64,000 bases of DNA from an uncultured Muribaculaceae bacterium (GTDB lineage: Bacteria > Bacteroidota > Bacteroidia > Bacteroidales > Muribaculaceae): positions 1 to 64,000 of the forward strand of contig CALUMI010000012.1 of NCBI GenBank assembly GCA_944321725.1, in the 5' to 3' direction. A model generated the notes under the pieces. That model worked only from the letters and a program-made list of their open reading frames with translations. It was not told where the DNA came from and made no database searches. Position 1 is the stretch's first letter. Every line of letters begins with the position of its first letter. The position numbers and the translations under genes were made by a program. Below are positions 27,909-37,008 of this stretch, piece after piece.

Positions 27909-28808
27909 TTAAAACAATTTAAAGTTTACATACTTCTTCGGATTATGCCTTAAATCAATCAGTATGGAATCCAAACTCATAAGTGTTGAATCAAGGTGAT
28001 TGTACAGTCCTTTATCATACAAAAGCATACCTAAAGAAGAGTCTTTACTGTTGACTTTGGCCGAGATTTCCGCGATATTGTCAGTTGTCGCTTTAACATT
28101 GTCCATTGTTTCCTTGATTGGCAATGCCTTTAATTCCGCGCTCAGTACCTTAAGATCTGATGAAATTTCGTCGAGATTATCAGTTATATCCTTCGTATTC
28201 GTCAAAACAGGCTCTATTTTACCTGACGCAGACGCCAATTCTGACGACATCATTTCCAAATTTCTCGAAATGCCGTCCAAACGCTTGATTGTCGCAAGCA
28301 AAGCCGGATCGGAAACAACCGTATCAATATGAGCGGCAATACTTGTCAATCGCGGCAACAACTCAACAATCTCAGGTAGTATCTCATTTGAGATATCCGA
28401 CATCAAGTCGGGAGCAGAGGCGCCCTCTATAATGTCGTCATTCGTATAGTACTCCGTACCAGGAGCCATATCAATTGCAAGGCCCGCCGAGCCCAAAATA
28501 CTCGTAGACAACAACAAGCGGGTGCCTTTTGTCATTTTCACCGATTCATCAAGATCCACTGTTACCAACACATGTCCCGGATTGTCATATTGATATTCGA
28601 GCCCCGTGACCTGCCCTACTTTCATCCCGTTAAGGGTGACAGGCGACGCAACAGTAAGCCCCGCTACATTTGTGAACGACACATTATATAAATTGGACGA
28701 TTTAAACACATTTATGCCTTTCAAGTAATCAATTCCGACAAAAAGAATCGACAAACTCAAAAACAGTATCAAACCGATTAAAATCTCTCTTGTAAAAAGT
28801 TTCCTCAT
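27909..28808 (-). CDS. MCE/MlaD-family lipid-transport protein
   Basis: This protein of about 299 residues has one N-terminal membrane anchor (about 8-28), an MCE domain (about 38-115, with GLTVASPVTLNGMKVGQVTG) and a long helical tail. Proteins of this kind form hexameric rings that move phospholipids across the periplasm. I prefer the start at 28808 (MRKLFTREI); the longer frame would overlap the upstream amidase gene. The MlaE permease and MlaF ATPase partners are not in the window. Confidence 0.88.
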   Translation of the reverse strand: MRKLFTREILIGLILFLSLSILFVGIDYLKGINVFKSSNLYNVSFTNVAGLTVASPVTLNGMKVGQVTGLEYQYDNPGHVLVTVDLDESVKMTKGTRLLLSTSILGSAGLAIDMAPGTEYYTNDDIIEGASAPDLMSDISNEILPEIVELLPRLTSIAAHIDTVVSDPALLATIKRLDGISRNLEMMSSELASASGKIEPVLTNTKDITDNLDEISSDLKVLSAELKALPIKETMDNVKATTDNIAEISAKVNSKDSSLGMLLYDKGLYNHLDSTLMSLDSILIDLRHNPKKYVNFKLF

Positions 28809-28815
28809 ATTTCTA

Positions 28816-29922
28816 TTATTTAATTCTTTTTCCAGCGTTAAACTCAATGATAAAGGCATCAGAATATTTACTGCGCACTTTTTTCAGCATCTTGGCAGCG
28901 TCATCCTTATCTTCCGCCTCGCCATAAGTATATTTATATACTCCATCCTCTTTGTAATAATCAATTTGTTTTTTATCCATTCCCTTGAAATATCCGCTGT
29001 TCTCAGACAATTTACCGGGACTTGTCAGAAACTGTATTTTATAAACCGTTTTATTCTCCGGAATGCTCTTCTCTCGCTTTTGCCTCTTATCCGCCTTTTT
29101 ATCCGATTTCACATTTTTCTTGTTCTTGGAAACAAGGGCGCCGCTATAATAGTCGCTTGCCTCTTTATAGTTGCCAAATGCCTCAAAAATGGCTTCAGCC
29201 AGTTCTTTCTGTCCGGATGAAGACGACAAATATTTCTCCTGCGTCGGATTGCATATAAAATCCAACTCTACCAAAACAGCGGGCATACTTGTTTTGGCCA
29301 AGACCCAAAATCCGGCTTGGCGCACACCGTTGTCCTTCCTTCCGATTTGAGAAAAATGCTCTTGCACATAAGACGCAAAGTCAACACTTTGCTCAAGATG
29401 CTTGTTCTGATTCAGCTCAAATATAATGTATGACTCCGTTGAATTAGGGTCGAATCCCTGATATTTTGCGGTGTAATCGTCTTCCAACTCAATAACGGAA
29501 TTTTCCCTTTTAGCCACAGCAAGATTCTCCTCCGACCGGTGCAATCCCAATGTATATGTGGCCGCGCCATGCACCGTCTTCCGGTTCTTCGAGCGTCTGT
29601 CAACAGAATTTGTATGAATGGAAATAAACAAATCGCCATGAGCCTTATTGGCTATCTCGGCCCTATCCTGCAATGATATGAATGTGTCATCGTCCCTTGT
29701 GTAAATCACATCGACATCATCATACTCATCACTAATCAATTCGCCAAGTTTCAAAGCCACACCGAGATTTATGTCTTTTTCTCTTGCCTTGCTACCGACT
29801 GCACCAACATCCTTACCGCCGTGTCCGGGGTCGATAACCACAACAAAATTTCTCGATGCCGCATACTCCGGAACAATGAAAAAGCATAAGGCCAATATTA
29901 TATTAAAAACGCTTAACCTCAT
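28816..29922 (-). CDS. N-acetylmuramoyl-L-alanine amidase with SPOR-like tail
   Basis: This 368-residue exported zinc amidase cleaves peptide side chains from peptidoglycan, often during cell separation. A signal peptide ends near residue 22. The amidase_3 domain (about 25-235) has zinc/catalytic motifs VIDPGHGGKDVG, SIHTNSVD and the glutamate in VLVELDFICNP. After a lysine-rich linker, the last 75 residues look like a SPOR-type septal-glycan-binding domain (TVYKIQFLTS start). The MCE gene follows 7 bases after the stop. Confidence 0.9.
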   Translation of the reverse strand: MRLSVFNIILALCFFIVPEYAASRNFVVVIDPGHGGKDVGAVGSKAREKDINLGVALKLGELISDEYDDVDVIYTRDDDTFISLQDRAEIANKAHGDLFISIHTNSVDRRSKNRKTVHGAATYTLGLHRSEENLAVAKRENSVIELEDDYTAKYQGFDPNSTESYIIFELNQNKHLEQSVDFASYVQEHFSQIGRKDNGVRQAGFWVLAKTSMPAVLVELDFICNPTQEKYLSSSSGQKELAEAIFEAFGNYKEASDYYSGALVSKNKKNVKSDKKADKRQKREKSIPENKTVYKIQFLTSPGKLSENSGYFKGMDKKQIDYYKEDGVYKYTYGEAEDKDDAAKMLKKVRSKYSDAFIIEFNAGKRIK

Positions 29923-29950
29923 TATATTCTATTATTCTACAAAAGTACTA

Positions 29951-29958
29951 CAAATTTA
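29951..29958 (-). promoter_or_regulatory. Candidate -7 box for the amidase gene
   Basis: The minus strand reads TAAATTTG, matching TANNTTTG, 29 bases before the start codon. No good -33 element. Confidence 0.38.
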
Positions 29959-30057
29959 TAAATATTATGTTGGCCAATAAAACATAAAAAACAACAATTA
30001 AAATTTGACACAACAGTTTTTTATTCCTAAATTTAAATCGATTTTAATTTCAGGAAC

Positions 30058-31044
30058 ATGAAAATAAATATTAATAAAACTCTTGTTTGCGGATTTCTGT
30101 TTTTTCTGTTTGCAATCTCATGCAAACACAATGATAAAGAAAGCGTTATCATACACAGATTTGAAATAGACACACATAATTTTTCCTCAAAAAACGCTAC
30201 CGAAAAACAGACTGTCGCAAACAAGTACGCCGATGTCATAAAGCTATACATCGACAAAATATATACAGACACGACTTTATCAGAGTCTGCCAAATTGGAT
30301 ACATTTGCAAACTCAAAAGCCATAAATTTCTTTTACGATGAAACAATACGCCAATTTTCCGACATAACAGAACTTGAGGCCGAGCTCGGCAAAGAAAGCG
30401 CAAACCTTTCAAGCAAATACGGCATAAGCTTTCCCACCATATATTCCGCAATAATTCCCTACAATCAATCTGTCATGCTCAACGACACAATCGCCATAAT
30501 CGGACTGAACCACTATTTGGGAAAAGATTATAAGCCGTATGAATATTTTCCTGAATATAAACGGCATTTTAAGATTAAAGAAAAAATAAAATATGATTTG
30601 GCAGAAGCCATATTGAAAATTAATTTTGAGTTTCAGCCAAAGTCAAATACTCTCTTGGAGAAAATGATTTACGAAGGACTTATAGCGGCTGCCGCACAAG
30701 AAATAATCCCGGAATACACCGATTCTCTTTATTTCTCATTCACACAAGAAAAAAACGAATGGTGCATCGCCCATGAAAAACAAATATGGGAACAACTCCT
30801 GATAGAAGACATTCTGTATTCCACATCCGATTTCCTAAAATCAGCATTGTTGGAGCCTGCACCTTTTTCAGAATATCTGTCAAATGACTCACCCGGCCGC
30901 ACATGCAGTTGGGTAGGAAAAAAGATAGTGGAAAAACATATCCGCAACAACCGGAACTCCACCATAAAAGAATTATTATCAAACAGGGCTTATCAAAACA
31001 GTCAAACATTCTTAATCGAATCTGAATATGACGGACAGCAATAA
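30058..31044 (+). CDS. GldB-like lipoprotein
   Basis: This 328-residue protein has a lipoprotein signal ending FAISC (Cys21). The body resembles the gliding motility lipoprotein GldB, a DUF2268-like metallopeptidase-fold family. Matching features are GLNHYLGKDYKPYEYFPEY, a central acidic region, SPGRTCSWVGKKIVEKHI and a C-terminal LLSNRAYQNSQTFLIESEYDG. In gliding Flavobacteria GldB is needed for motility and type IX secretion, but non-gliding Bacteroidales keep homologs of unclear role. The catalytic histidine pair of DUF2268 peptidases is not evident. The gene overlaps aroE by 17 bases. Confidence 0.72.
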   Translation: MKININKTLVCGFLFFLFAISCKHNDKESVIIHRFEIDTHNFSSKNATEKQTVANKYADVIKLYIDKIYTDTTLSESAKLDTFANSKAINFFYDETIRQFSDITELEAELGKESANLSSKYGISFPTIYSAIIPYNQSVMLNDTIAIIGLNHYLGKDYKPYEYFPEYKRHFKIKEKIKYDLAEAILKINFEFQPKSNTLLEKMIYEGLIAAAAQEIIPEYTDSLYFSFTQEKNEWCIAHEKQIWEQLLIEDILYSTSDFLKSALLEPAPFSEYLSNDSPGRTCSWVGKKIVEKHIRNNRNSTIKELLSNRAYQNSQTFLIESEYDGQQ

Positions 31045-31789
31045 AAAAATATTCGGGCTTATAGGATATCCTTTAGGGCACTCCTTTTCAAGAAAATTTT
31101 TCAACTCAAAGTTTGACGACGAAAAAATCAACGCCGAATACCTAAACTTTGAAATCGATGACATAACAAAATTCCCCTCCATTTTAAAAGACCACATAAA
31201 CATATCCGGCCTGAACGTAACCATACCCTATAAAAAACAAATAATACCATACCTTGATGAAATAGATTCCGACGCAAAAGCCATAGGAGCTGTAAATGTC
31301 ATTAAAATCATTAAAAACGAAAATCGGACTATAAGCAAGGGATACAACAGCGATTTCTCAGGGTTCAAAGAGTCACTGCAACCATTATTGCGCGAAAATC
31401 ACAGACACGCACTCATTTTAGGGACAGGAGGAGCCTCCAAAGCTGTAGCCCATGCCCTCCATTTGCTGAAAATAGAAGCGACTTACGTATCAAGAAACAA
31501 AAAAGACAATGCGCTCACCTATAATGAGCTAAACAGCGACATCATGGCCCGCAACACTCTGATTATAAACACCACGCCTGTCGGAATGTATCCCAAAATC
31601 AATGAATGTCCTGACATCCCATATAAATTCATCACTCCACAGCACATTTGCTATGATTTGATATATAATCCTGAAGAAACATTATTTCTGAAACACGCAA
31701 AAGACAATGGGGCAATAATAAAAAACGGAATGGAAATGTTGAGGCTGCAAGCCCTGAAAGCGTGGGGAATATGGAATAACGAGTACTAA
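31028..31789 (+). CDS. aroE: Shikimate dehydrogenase
   Basis: This 253-residue NADPH-dependent enzyme reduces 3-dehydroshikimate to shikimate in aromatic amino-acid synthesis. The substrate-binding YPLGHSFSRKFFN, catalytic lysine region NVTIPYKKQII and nucleotide loop LGTGGASKAV are present. The protein is slightly short for the family (about 270). It begins inside the GldB-like gene and is followed after 1 base by comEC, so the three are an operon. Confidence 0.94.
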   Translation: MTDSNKKIFGLIGYPLGHSFSRKFFNSKFDDEKINAEYLNFEIDDITKFPSILKDHINISGLNVTIPYKKQIIPYLDEIDSDAKAIGAVNVIKIIKNENRTISKGYNSDFSGFKESLQPLLRENHRHALILGTGGASKAVAHALHLLKIEATYVSRNKKDNALTYNELNSDIMARNTLIINTTPVGMYPKINECPDIPYKFITPQHICYDLIYNPEETLFLKHAKDNGAIIKNGMEMLRLQALKAWGIWNNEY

Positions 31790-31790
31790 T

Positions 31791-33842
31791 ATGCGTTTCA
31801 ACCTGCCGGAAAGCCCTTTTATACGGATAGTCATACCGCTGACAACGGGTGTCATTCTATACAATGAATGCAAGCTGTCCACAATCCTGCCTGCCATAAT
31901 ATTGGCCGCATCAACAATATCCGTCTATCTTATATCAAATAAAATAAACAATCCGGCAATAAAATATAAAATCAATCCCTACTATCCATATCTGTTTTTC
32001 GGGCTTTACATCGCGGCAGGATGGATATGCGCATACATAAACAGTCCGGCCACAATCAATGACAAATTGATTGGCAAGGAGCTGTTTTTTACGGCCGACG
32101 CAGAATCAATACTGCACAAAAACGTGACAACAGAAATAATCTCGACATGCAATGTCGGAAACACAAAAATTCCGCTAATCCTTACCCTGCAAGGTAATGA
32201 CTACAGTGTGGAGGCCGGTGACAAAATACGTTGCTACTCAAAAATAGAAGAATTCAAATCGTCCAATACGCCGGACGCTTTCGACTATAAAAAGTACATG
32301 GAACACAAAGGCTTCAAATACCGCTCATTTGTCCCAGAAACGCGCTATAAAATAATCGGCCATCACAACAGCCTGAAAACAAAAGCTGTCAAAATAAAAG
32401 AATCCGTCATAGACAAAATACGCAACACAGAATTAGAACATGACACAAAAAATTTCATAATTGCCATATTAACAGGCAATGACGAATTTATTTCAGAAGA
32501 AACACGCGATTCGTTCTCGAACGCAGGAATAGCGCACATACTCGCGGTCAGCGGACTGCACATAGGAATACTCGGACTGATAGCGGCTTTCTTGTTGAAA
32601 CCTTTAGATTATGCGGGATTGCGAAAATTGAGGTTTATAATAACATTAACCGTCATTTGGGTTTTCACATACATAATAGGAATGCCCGCATCAGCATGCC
32701 GAGCCGCCATCATGACAACATTCTTATTTGCGGCAATACTTTTCTATAAAAAGCACAACATACTGAACGCCCTATCAGCTTCCGCCGTTTTAATTATCAT
32801 TTTCAGCCCTTCCTCAATCTACGACATAGGTTTTCAATTAAGTTATTTGTCAGTACTCGGAATCATATTATTTGCCGACAAATTAACATGCTCCGGCAAG
32901 AATAAGGCAATCCGCAAAATCTCATCGGTGATTGCCGTATCCATTGCGGCACAATTAGGCACCGCCGCTGTTGTGGCTTATTACTTTAATATGTTGCCAA
33001 TTAATTTTTTAATAGGCAACATAGTTGTCGTTCCGATACTTCCGATTTTCATGTTTTTATCAATCACGCTGATAATATTGTCATCCATCGGATTTGGCTT
33101 CAGCGCAATTAATCATGCCGCTGATTTCATATACCAAATAATTATCAATGTGACCGATTTTTCAAACAGCATTCCATTCTCAACCATCGAAAATATTCCG
33201 ATAGACGCATTCACCACACTCTGCCTGTCAACGGCAATATTCTCAACAGGCGTATGGCTAAATATCAAACGCTCGCGAACGCGAACCTCAATATTGTATT
33301 TCGCAATGTCAGTCACACTTACAGGCTGCGGAAACCAAATAATACATGAAACAAAAATATCAAAAGAAGGGATATTTTTGTCAGACGGATATTCGTCAAC
33401 CAATATTATATATTACAGCAGGAACAAAGCCTTTATTATCAACTCAAGAAACGACACCGCAGAAATAAGTAAATTCTCCGAACAAAACAAACGCTTTTTT
33501 GCCAAACATAACATCGATTCCATTATAAGCATAAATACCGCCTATAATAACGGCAACATATATTTTGACTACCCATACGTATGCATACGCGGGAAAAGAT
33601 TCGCATTTGCTACAGGAAACATAAAAAAGCGACAGAAAAGAACGGTCAAAACCGATGTGGACTATCTGATAATCACAAACAACTTCTACAACGACGTTTC
33701 CATTTTACCGGACTATTATAACTTCTCCCAAATAGTAGTTACAAATGAGCTATATGACAAAGCACCGGTTTTAAACCGCTTACAAAATATAGGATTTAAA
33801 TATTCGGATTTAGAAGAGGCAGGCCTGCACATAAAACTTTAA
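31791..33842 (+). CDS. comEC: ComEC/Rec2-family DNA-uptake protein
   Basis: This 683-residue protein has N-terminal membrane helices, an OB-like DUF4131 segment (about 75-190), and the polytopic competence domain (about 225-510) with the family signature HILAVSGLHIGILG. The C-terminal 150 residues occupy the place of the metallo-beta-lactamase-like nuclease, but the zinc motif HxHxDH is absent, so that domain appears degenerate. ComEC forms the inner-membrane channel for single-stranded DNA. Its stop overlaps the convergent NlpC/P60 gene by 4 bases. Confidence 0.9.
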   Translation: MRFNLPESPFIRIVIPLTTGVILYNECKLSTILPAIILAASTISVYLISNKINNPAIKYKINPYYPYLFFGLYIAAGWICAYINSPATINDKLIGKELFFTADAESILHKNVTTEIISTCNVGNTKIPLILTLQGNDYSVEAGDKIRCYSKIEEFKSSNTPDAFDYKKYMEHKGFKYRSFVPETRYKIIGHHNSLKTKAVKIKESVIDKIRNTELEHDTKNFIIAILTGNDEFISEETRDSFSNAGIAHILAVSGLHIGILGLIAAFLLKPLDYAGLRKLRFIITLTVIWVFTYIIGMPASACRAAIMTTFLFAAILFYKKHNILNALSASAVLIIIFSPSSIYDIGFQLSYLSVLGIILFADKLTCSGKNKAIRKISSVIAVSIAAQLGTAAVVAYYFNMLPINFLIGNIVVVPILPIFMFLSITLIILSSIGFGFSAINHAADFIYQIIINVTDFSNSIPFSTIENIPIDAFTTLCLSTAIFSTGVWLNIKRSRTRTSILYFAMSVTLTGCGNQIIHETKISKEGIFLSDGYSSTNIIYYSRNKAFIINSRNDTAEISKFSEQNKRFFAKHNIDSIISINTAYNNGNIYFDYPYVCIRGKRFAFATGNIKKRQKRTVKTDVDYLIITNNFYNDVSILPDYYNFSQIVVTNELYDKAPVLNRLQNIGFKYSDLEEAGLHIKL

Positions 33843-34393
33843 ATCACACGGCCGCTATCCACATAAGTACGTTCATAATAACTCTCATTGATATCGCTTA
33901 TTATCACCCCCCTGCTTGATGACGAATGTATAAACTTCCCATCTTTCAAATAGATACCGACATGATTAATTTTCCTTCGGTTTCCACCTGTGGCAAAAAA
34001 CACCAAATCACCTGTGCGCAGCTCTTTTTTTGAAACAGATTTGCAATTCTTGTCCATAATCATGGCTGAGCTTCTATACAGTTTCTTATCATAAATTTTT
34101 TCAAAGACTCTGACCACAAGCCCTGAGCAATCCACTCCTTTTTTAGTATTTCCGCCATATTTATAAGGTACTCCCAACCAATCCGAAAGCTCATCAAACA
34201 AGGCTATATCGTCATTCGCCGACACATCTATTTTCAGCCGGGATGAAAGACGCGAAAATTCCTTTTTACCATATTCATGTCCATAACCGTATTTGTCGCC
34301 GCGAGTATCAGCAACTTGCCTTGACGACTTACATCCGGAAAACGCTACCGAAATCAACAATACCATAAAAAGGAGAATAGTTTTCGCTTTCAT
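33839..34393 (-). CDS. NlpC/P60-family (C40) cell-wall hydrolase, lipoprotein
   Basis: This protein of about 184 residues has a lipoprotein signal ending FSGC (about Cys20) and a C40 peptidase domain with the catalytic Cys in GVDCSGLVVRVF, the His in NHVGIYLKDG and a third polar residue in FIHSSSSRGV. It would cleave peptidoglycan peptides (gamma-D-glutamyl-diamino acid bond) at the outer membrane. The start at 34393 is chosen because the longer frame runs back through a terminator. Confidence 0.9.
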   Translation of the reverse strand: MKAKTILLFMVLLISVAFSGCKSSRQVADTRGDKYGYGHEYGKKEFSRLSSRLKIDVSANDDIALFDELSDWLGVPYKYGGNTKKGVDCSGLVVRVFEKIYDKKLYRSSAMIMDKNCKSVSKKELRTGDLVFFATGGNRRKINHVGIYLKDGKFIHSSSSRGVIISDINESYYERTYVDSGRVI

Positions 34394-34420
34394 GTAAAAA
34401 TTTTTGTTAAAGTTAAAAAA

Positions 34421-34451
34421 TAAAGGCGGGACAAGCAATATCCCGCCTTTT
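34421..34451 (-). terminator. Terminator after the DUF5606 gene
   Basis: Arms 34422-34431 and 34441-34451 make a 10-base-pair GC-rich stem with a 9-base loop. On the minus strand it is followed by ATTTTTT. Confidence 0.85.
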
Positions 34452-34472
34452 GTCGTAACCACAAATTATAGT

Positions 34473-34919
34473 CTATTTATCTTCTGTATTCTCCGAAGTT
34501 TCCTTATCTGCTGCCTCATCCTTTTCATTTTCCTCAACAAAAGCAGAGAAACCGGCATCAACCAAAATATTGTACCATGAGATTACTTTCTTTATATCAG
34601 TATTGTAAACTCTGTCTTTATCATATTCAGGCAGCACTTTCTCGAAGAAAGCTATTAATTGTTCATTAGTTTTATACAACGACGCGTCAAGAGCTTTTCC
34701 ACCCTCAAGTTTGTATATAGTGTCGAACACTTTTCCCAACGAAACCTCATCGCCTGATGTGTAAATAGAAATGTCACCTAAAGACACAACTTTGTCGTGG
34801 GCGTAAGCCGGCATACGTTTTTTGGTCAACAGCGATTCAACAATCAAAATATTCTTCCCTTGCGAAACAAGCCTGTAAAGTCCTTGTTTGCCCGATATTG
34901 ACAAAATATTTTTAAGCAT
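34473..34919 (-). CDS. DUF5606 domain-containing protein
   Basis: This cytoplasmic protein of about 148 residues begins MLKNILSISGKQGLYRLVSQ, the characteristic N-terminus of the DUF5606 family, which is nearly confined to Bacteroidota. The C-terminal 20 residues are a highly acidic tail. I chose 34919 as start; the longer frame begins before a -7-like box and has no conserved residues. Function unknown. It is followed by a good terminator. Confidence 0.82.
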   Translation of the reverse strand: MLKNILSISGKQGLYRLVSQGKNILIVESLLTKKRMPAYAHDKVVSLGDISIYTSGDEVSLGKVFDTIYKLEGGKALDASLYKTNEQLIAFFEKVLPEYDKDRVYNTDIKKVISWYNILVDAGFSAFVEENEKDEAADKETSENTEDK

Positions 34920-34953
34920 AATGTTTAATTTGAAAAAACAATAAAATTTCCGG

Positions 34954-34961
34954 CAAAGATA
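34954..34961 (-). promoter_or_regulatory. Candidate -7 box for the DUF5606 gene
   Basis: The minus strand reads TATCTTTG, the most common form of the Bacteroidota -7 box, 34 bases before the chosen start. A -33 TTTG is missing at normal spacing. Confidence 0.42.
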
Positions 34962-34994
34962 CAATTTCTTTTCTTTTTAGAATATATCTCAATT

Positions 34995-35573
34995 CTAAAA
35001 CAGACTTAACAATGATGAAATTTGCGGAAGTATTGGCTTTTCACCGTTATTATCAATATAATAAACCGGCAAACCGCTATACTCAAAATCATTTGACTGC
35101 ACCGCGATTCTTGCTCTCACCTCCGCTTCAGAAAAAGCATTGCGCCTCATAACCCTGCCTACCCTAACATCCTCATGCGCCTCGACAACCCACACCCCGT
35201 CCACAATCTTTGCCAGCCCACTCTCTTTCAATATGGCCGTCTCAACAAACGCCACATCGCAATCCTGCCTGTTCCTCCAATCCATTACATCTTTTACAAC
35301 CACAGGATGCACTATGCTGTTAAGAATTTGCAACAAAGAAGCGTCGCCAAATACCAATTCCGACAACAGCCGCCTGTCTATGCCATTGTCGTTGATTATC
35401 TCACTGCCAAAATATTTTATAAGGCTGCTTTTGATTTCATCCGAACCGTCCATAAGCGATTTTGCATTCTTATCGCAATCATAGACAGGATGCCCCATAA
35501 CTCTAAGCACATCGGAAACAACCGTTTTCCCGCTACCTATGCCGCCTGTTATCGCAATCAAATGTTTTTTCAT
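34995..35573 (-). CDS. coaE: Dephospho-CoA kinase
   Basis: This 192-residue P-loop kinase performs the last step of coenzyme A synthesis. The ATP motif TGGIGSGKT is at residues 9-17. The acceptor-site segment GHPVYDCDKNAK and the lid region RVMRRNAFSEAEVRARI are present. The start overlaps the YbbR-like gene by 4 bases. The coaBC gene for earlier steps lies 6 kb away in the dnaN unit. Confidence 0.94.
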   Translation of the reverse strand: MKKHLIAITGGIGSGKTVVSDVLRVMGHPVYDCDKNAKSLMDGSDEIKSSLIKYFGSEIINDNGIDRRLLSELVFGDASLLQILNSIVHPVVVKDVMDWRNRQDCDVAFVETAILKESGLAKIVDGVWVVEAHEDVRVGRVMRRNAFSEAEVRARIAVQSNDFEYSGLPVYYIDNNGEKPILPQISSLLSLF

Positions 35574-36562
35574 TTATGCTCGATGATATATTCAACACTA
35601 TCACTTTCCAATTGAATATTTCTATAGAATGCCGGAGCCGTTTCCACCTTCACAGGAAGTTTTGCCCCCACACGGATATTATTATAGTCGACCGACGCCT
35701 CAAATTTTTCATCGACACGGGCATTATACATACTCATCGGCAACAAATACGACACTTGTATTGAAGAAGGGAAAATCAGCATATTGATACCCTCAGGCAA
35801 ATTCTTAATAATTACAGGTATCGAAGAGCGTTTCGTGACAAGCGGTTCAACCGGGATAACCACATCGACAGAATCCGGCACTATTTTCACATCCTCCACT
35901 CTTTGCAATGCCGTTTTTATTTTAAACGAGTCCGTCAGATTGTGGCATACTATTTTCTCAGTTCTAACGGCGTCTATAGCACTCAAATGCATGGCATCGG
36001 AATACACAATCACGGAATCGGGAGCAGACTCCAATTCGCCATTGACAATATATTGAAAGTTAGAGGTATAATCGCCTATAATTTCCACAGGCACTTTTTT
36101 ACCCGGCAAAGAAGTGTACTTCACGTTTAACGACTCAGGCGAGAACGACAGTATATTGGTTCCGTTTCCAAATTTGGACACCAACAAATCGGCCAATTCC
36201 TGTTTAGAGATAACCAACATATCATTCCCCTGCAAATAATTTTTGAACTCAGCCTTAATTTCCGGGACATCACCTATCATGTATTTCAACAACACATATC
36301 CGTGGTTTCTGACCGTCACATTAAACTCATGCGGGTAATCAGAAATGATTGTAACATCCTGCGGTATTCCGGTTATCTTAAATTTTACACGGTAGTTGTC
36401 CTGTATAAAATTATTCAAAGCCAAGATTGCCCAAAACACAAAAGAAATTATGACAAATATAATGAACAACAGCACATCCCGACCGCGCGAGGATGAAAAA
36501 AAATCTTTAATCTCTTTAATATTATATGTTCTAAGCCTCATGTCTTTTTTGCAAAAAGCCAT
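35570..36562 (-). CDS. YbbR/CdaR-like domain protein
   Basis: This 330-residue protein has one N-terminal membrane helix (about 32-52), then extracytoplasmic beta-rich YbbR-like domains (about 60-325). In Firmicutes the YbbR protein CdaR regulates the diadenylate cyclase CdaA, but no cyclase gene is adjacent here. Met8 (36541) is an equally plausible start. The gene overlaps coaE by 4 bases and lies 65 bases after yajC. Confidence 0.8.
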   Translation of the reverse strand: MAFCKKDMRLRTYNIKEIKDFFSSSRGRDVLLFIIFVIISFVFWAILALNNFIQDNYRVKFKITGIPQDVTIISDYPHEFNVTVRNHGYVLLKYMIGDVPEIKAEFKNYLQGNDMLVISKQELADLLVSKFGNGTNILSFSPESLNVKYTSLPGKKVPVEIIGDYTSNFQYIVNGELESAPDSVIVYSDAMHLSAIDAVRTEKIVCHNLTDSFKIKTALQRVEDVKIVPDSVDVVIPVEPLVTKRSSIPVIIKNLPEGINMLIFPSSIQVSYLLPMSMYNARVDEKFEASVDYNNIRVGAKLPVKVETAPAFYRNIQLESDSVEYIIEHK

Positions 36563-36627
36563 TCGATGAACAAACAGTTCATGAATGGCCCAACTATAAC
36601 AATTTATATATTTCTTCTATACAGCCA

Positions 36628-36960
36628 TTATTTTTGAGCTTGAGCCTGAGAAGCGTCAGTGGCAGAAGGATAAACAGAGCCTTTATCAATCTTAATTTTC
36701 ACATTGTCAGCTATTTCAAGCATGATATAAGTATCTTTTACCTCTTTAATCTTACCATAAATGCCGCCGGCGCTTATCACCTTGTCGCCAACCTGCAATG
36801 CCTCGCGGAATTTCCGTATTTCTTTTTGTTTTTTTGATTGCGGCCTTATCAAAAAGAAGTAAAAAATCACAATCAAAAGAACTATGAACAATACATTCAT
36901 CAACGCACCGCTTCCACTTCCACTGGCCGCCGCTTCTAATAAAATCGAATTAAATTGCAT
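36628..36960 (-). CDS. yajC: Preprotein translocase subunit YajC
   Basis: This 110-residue protein has a single membrane helix (about 20-42, FIVLLIVIFYFFLIRP) and the YajC cytoplasmic domain with KKQKEIRKF and LQVGDKVISAGGIYGKI. It associates with SecDF in protein export. It lies between nusB and the YbbR-like gene and may have an extra -7 box of its own. Confidence 0.94.
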   Translation of the reverse strand: MQFNSILLEAAASGSGSGALMNVLFIVLLIVIFYFFLIRPQSKKQKEIRKFREALQVGDKVISAGGIYGKIKEVKDTYIMLEIADNVKIKIDKGSVYPSATDASQAQAQK

Positions 36961-36988
36961 ATAACTATTATTTTTTAATTTGTTTTTG

Positions 36989-36996
36989 CAAAGATA
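36989..36996 (-). promoter_or_regulatory. Candidate -7 box for yajC
   Basis: The minus strand reads TATCTTTG, 29 bases before the yajC start. The -33 region is poor (CTG at 18 bases), so this may be a weak internal promoter of the nusB unit. Confidence 0.38.
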
Positions 36997-37008
36997 TTAT
37001 TTTATTGA

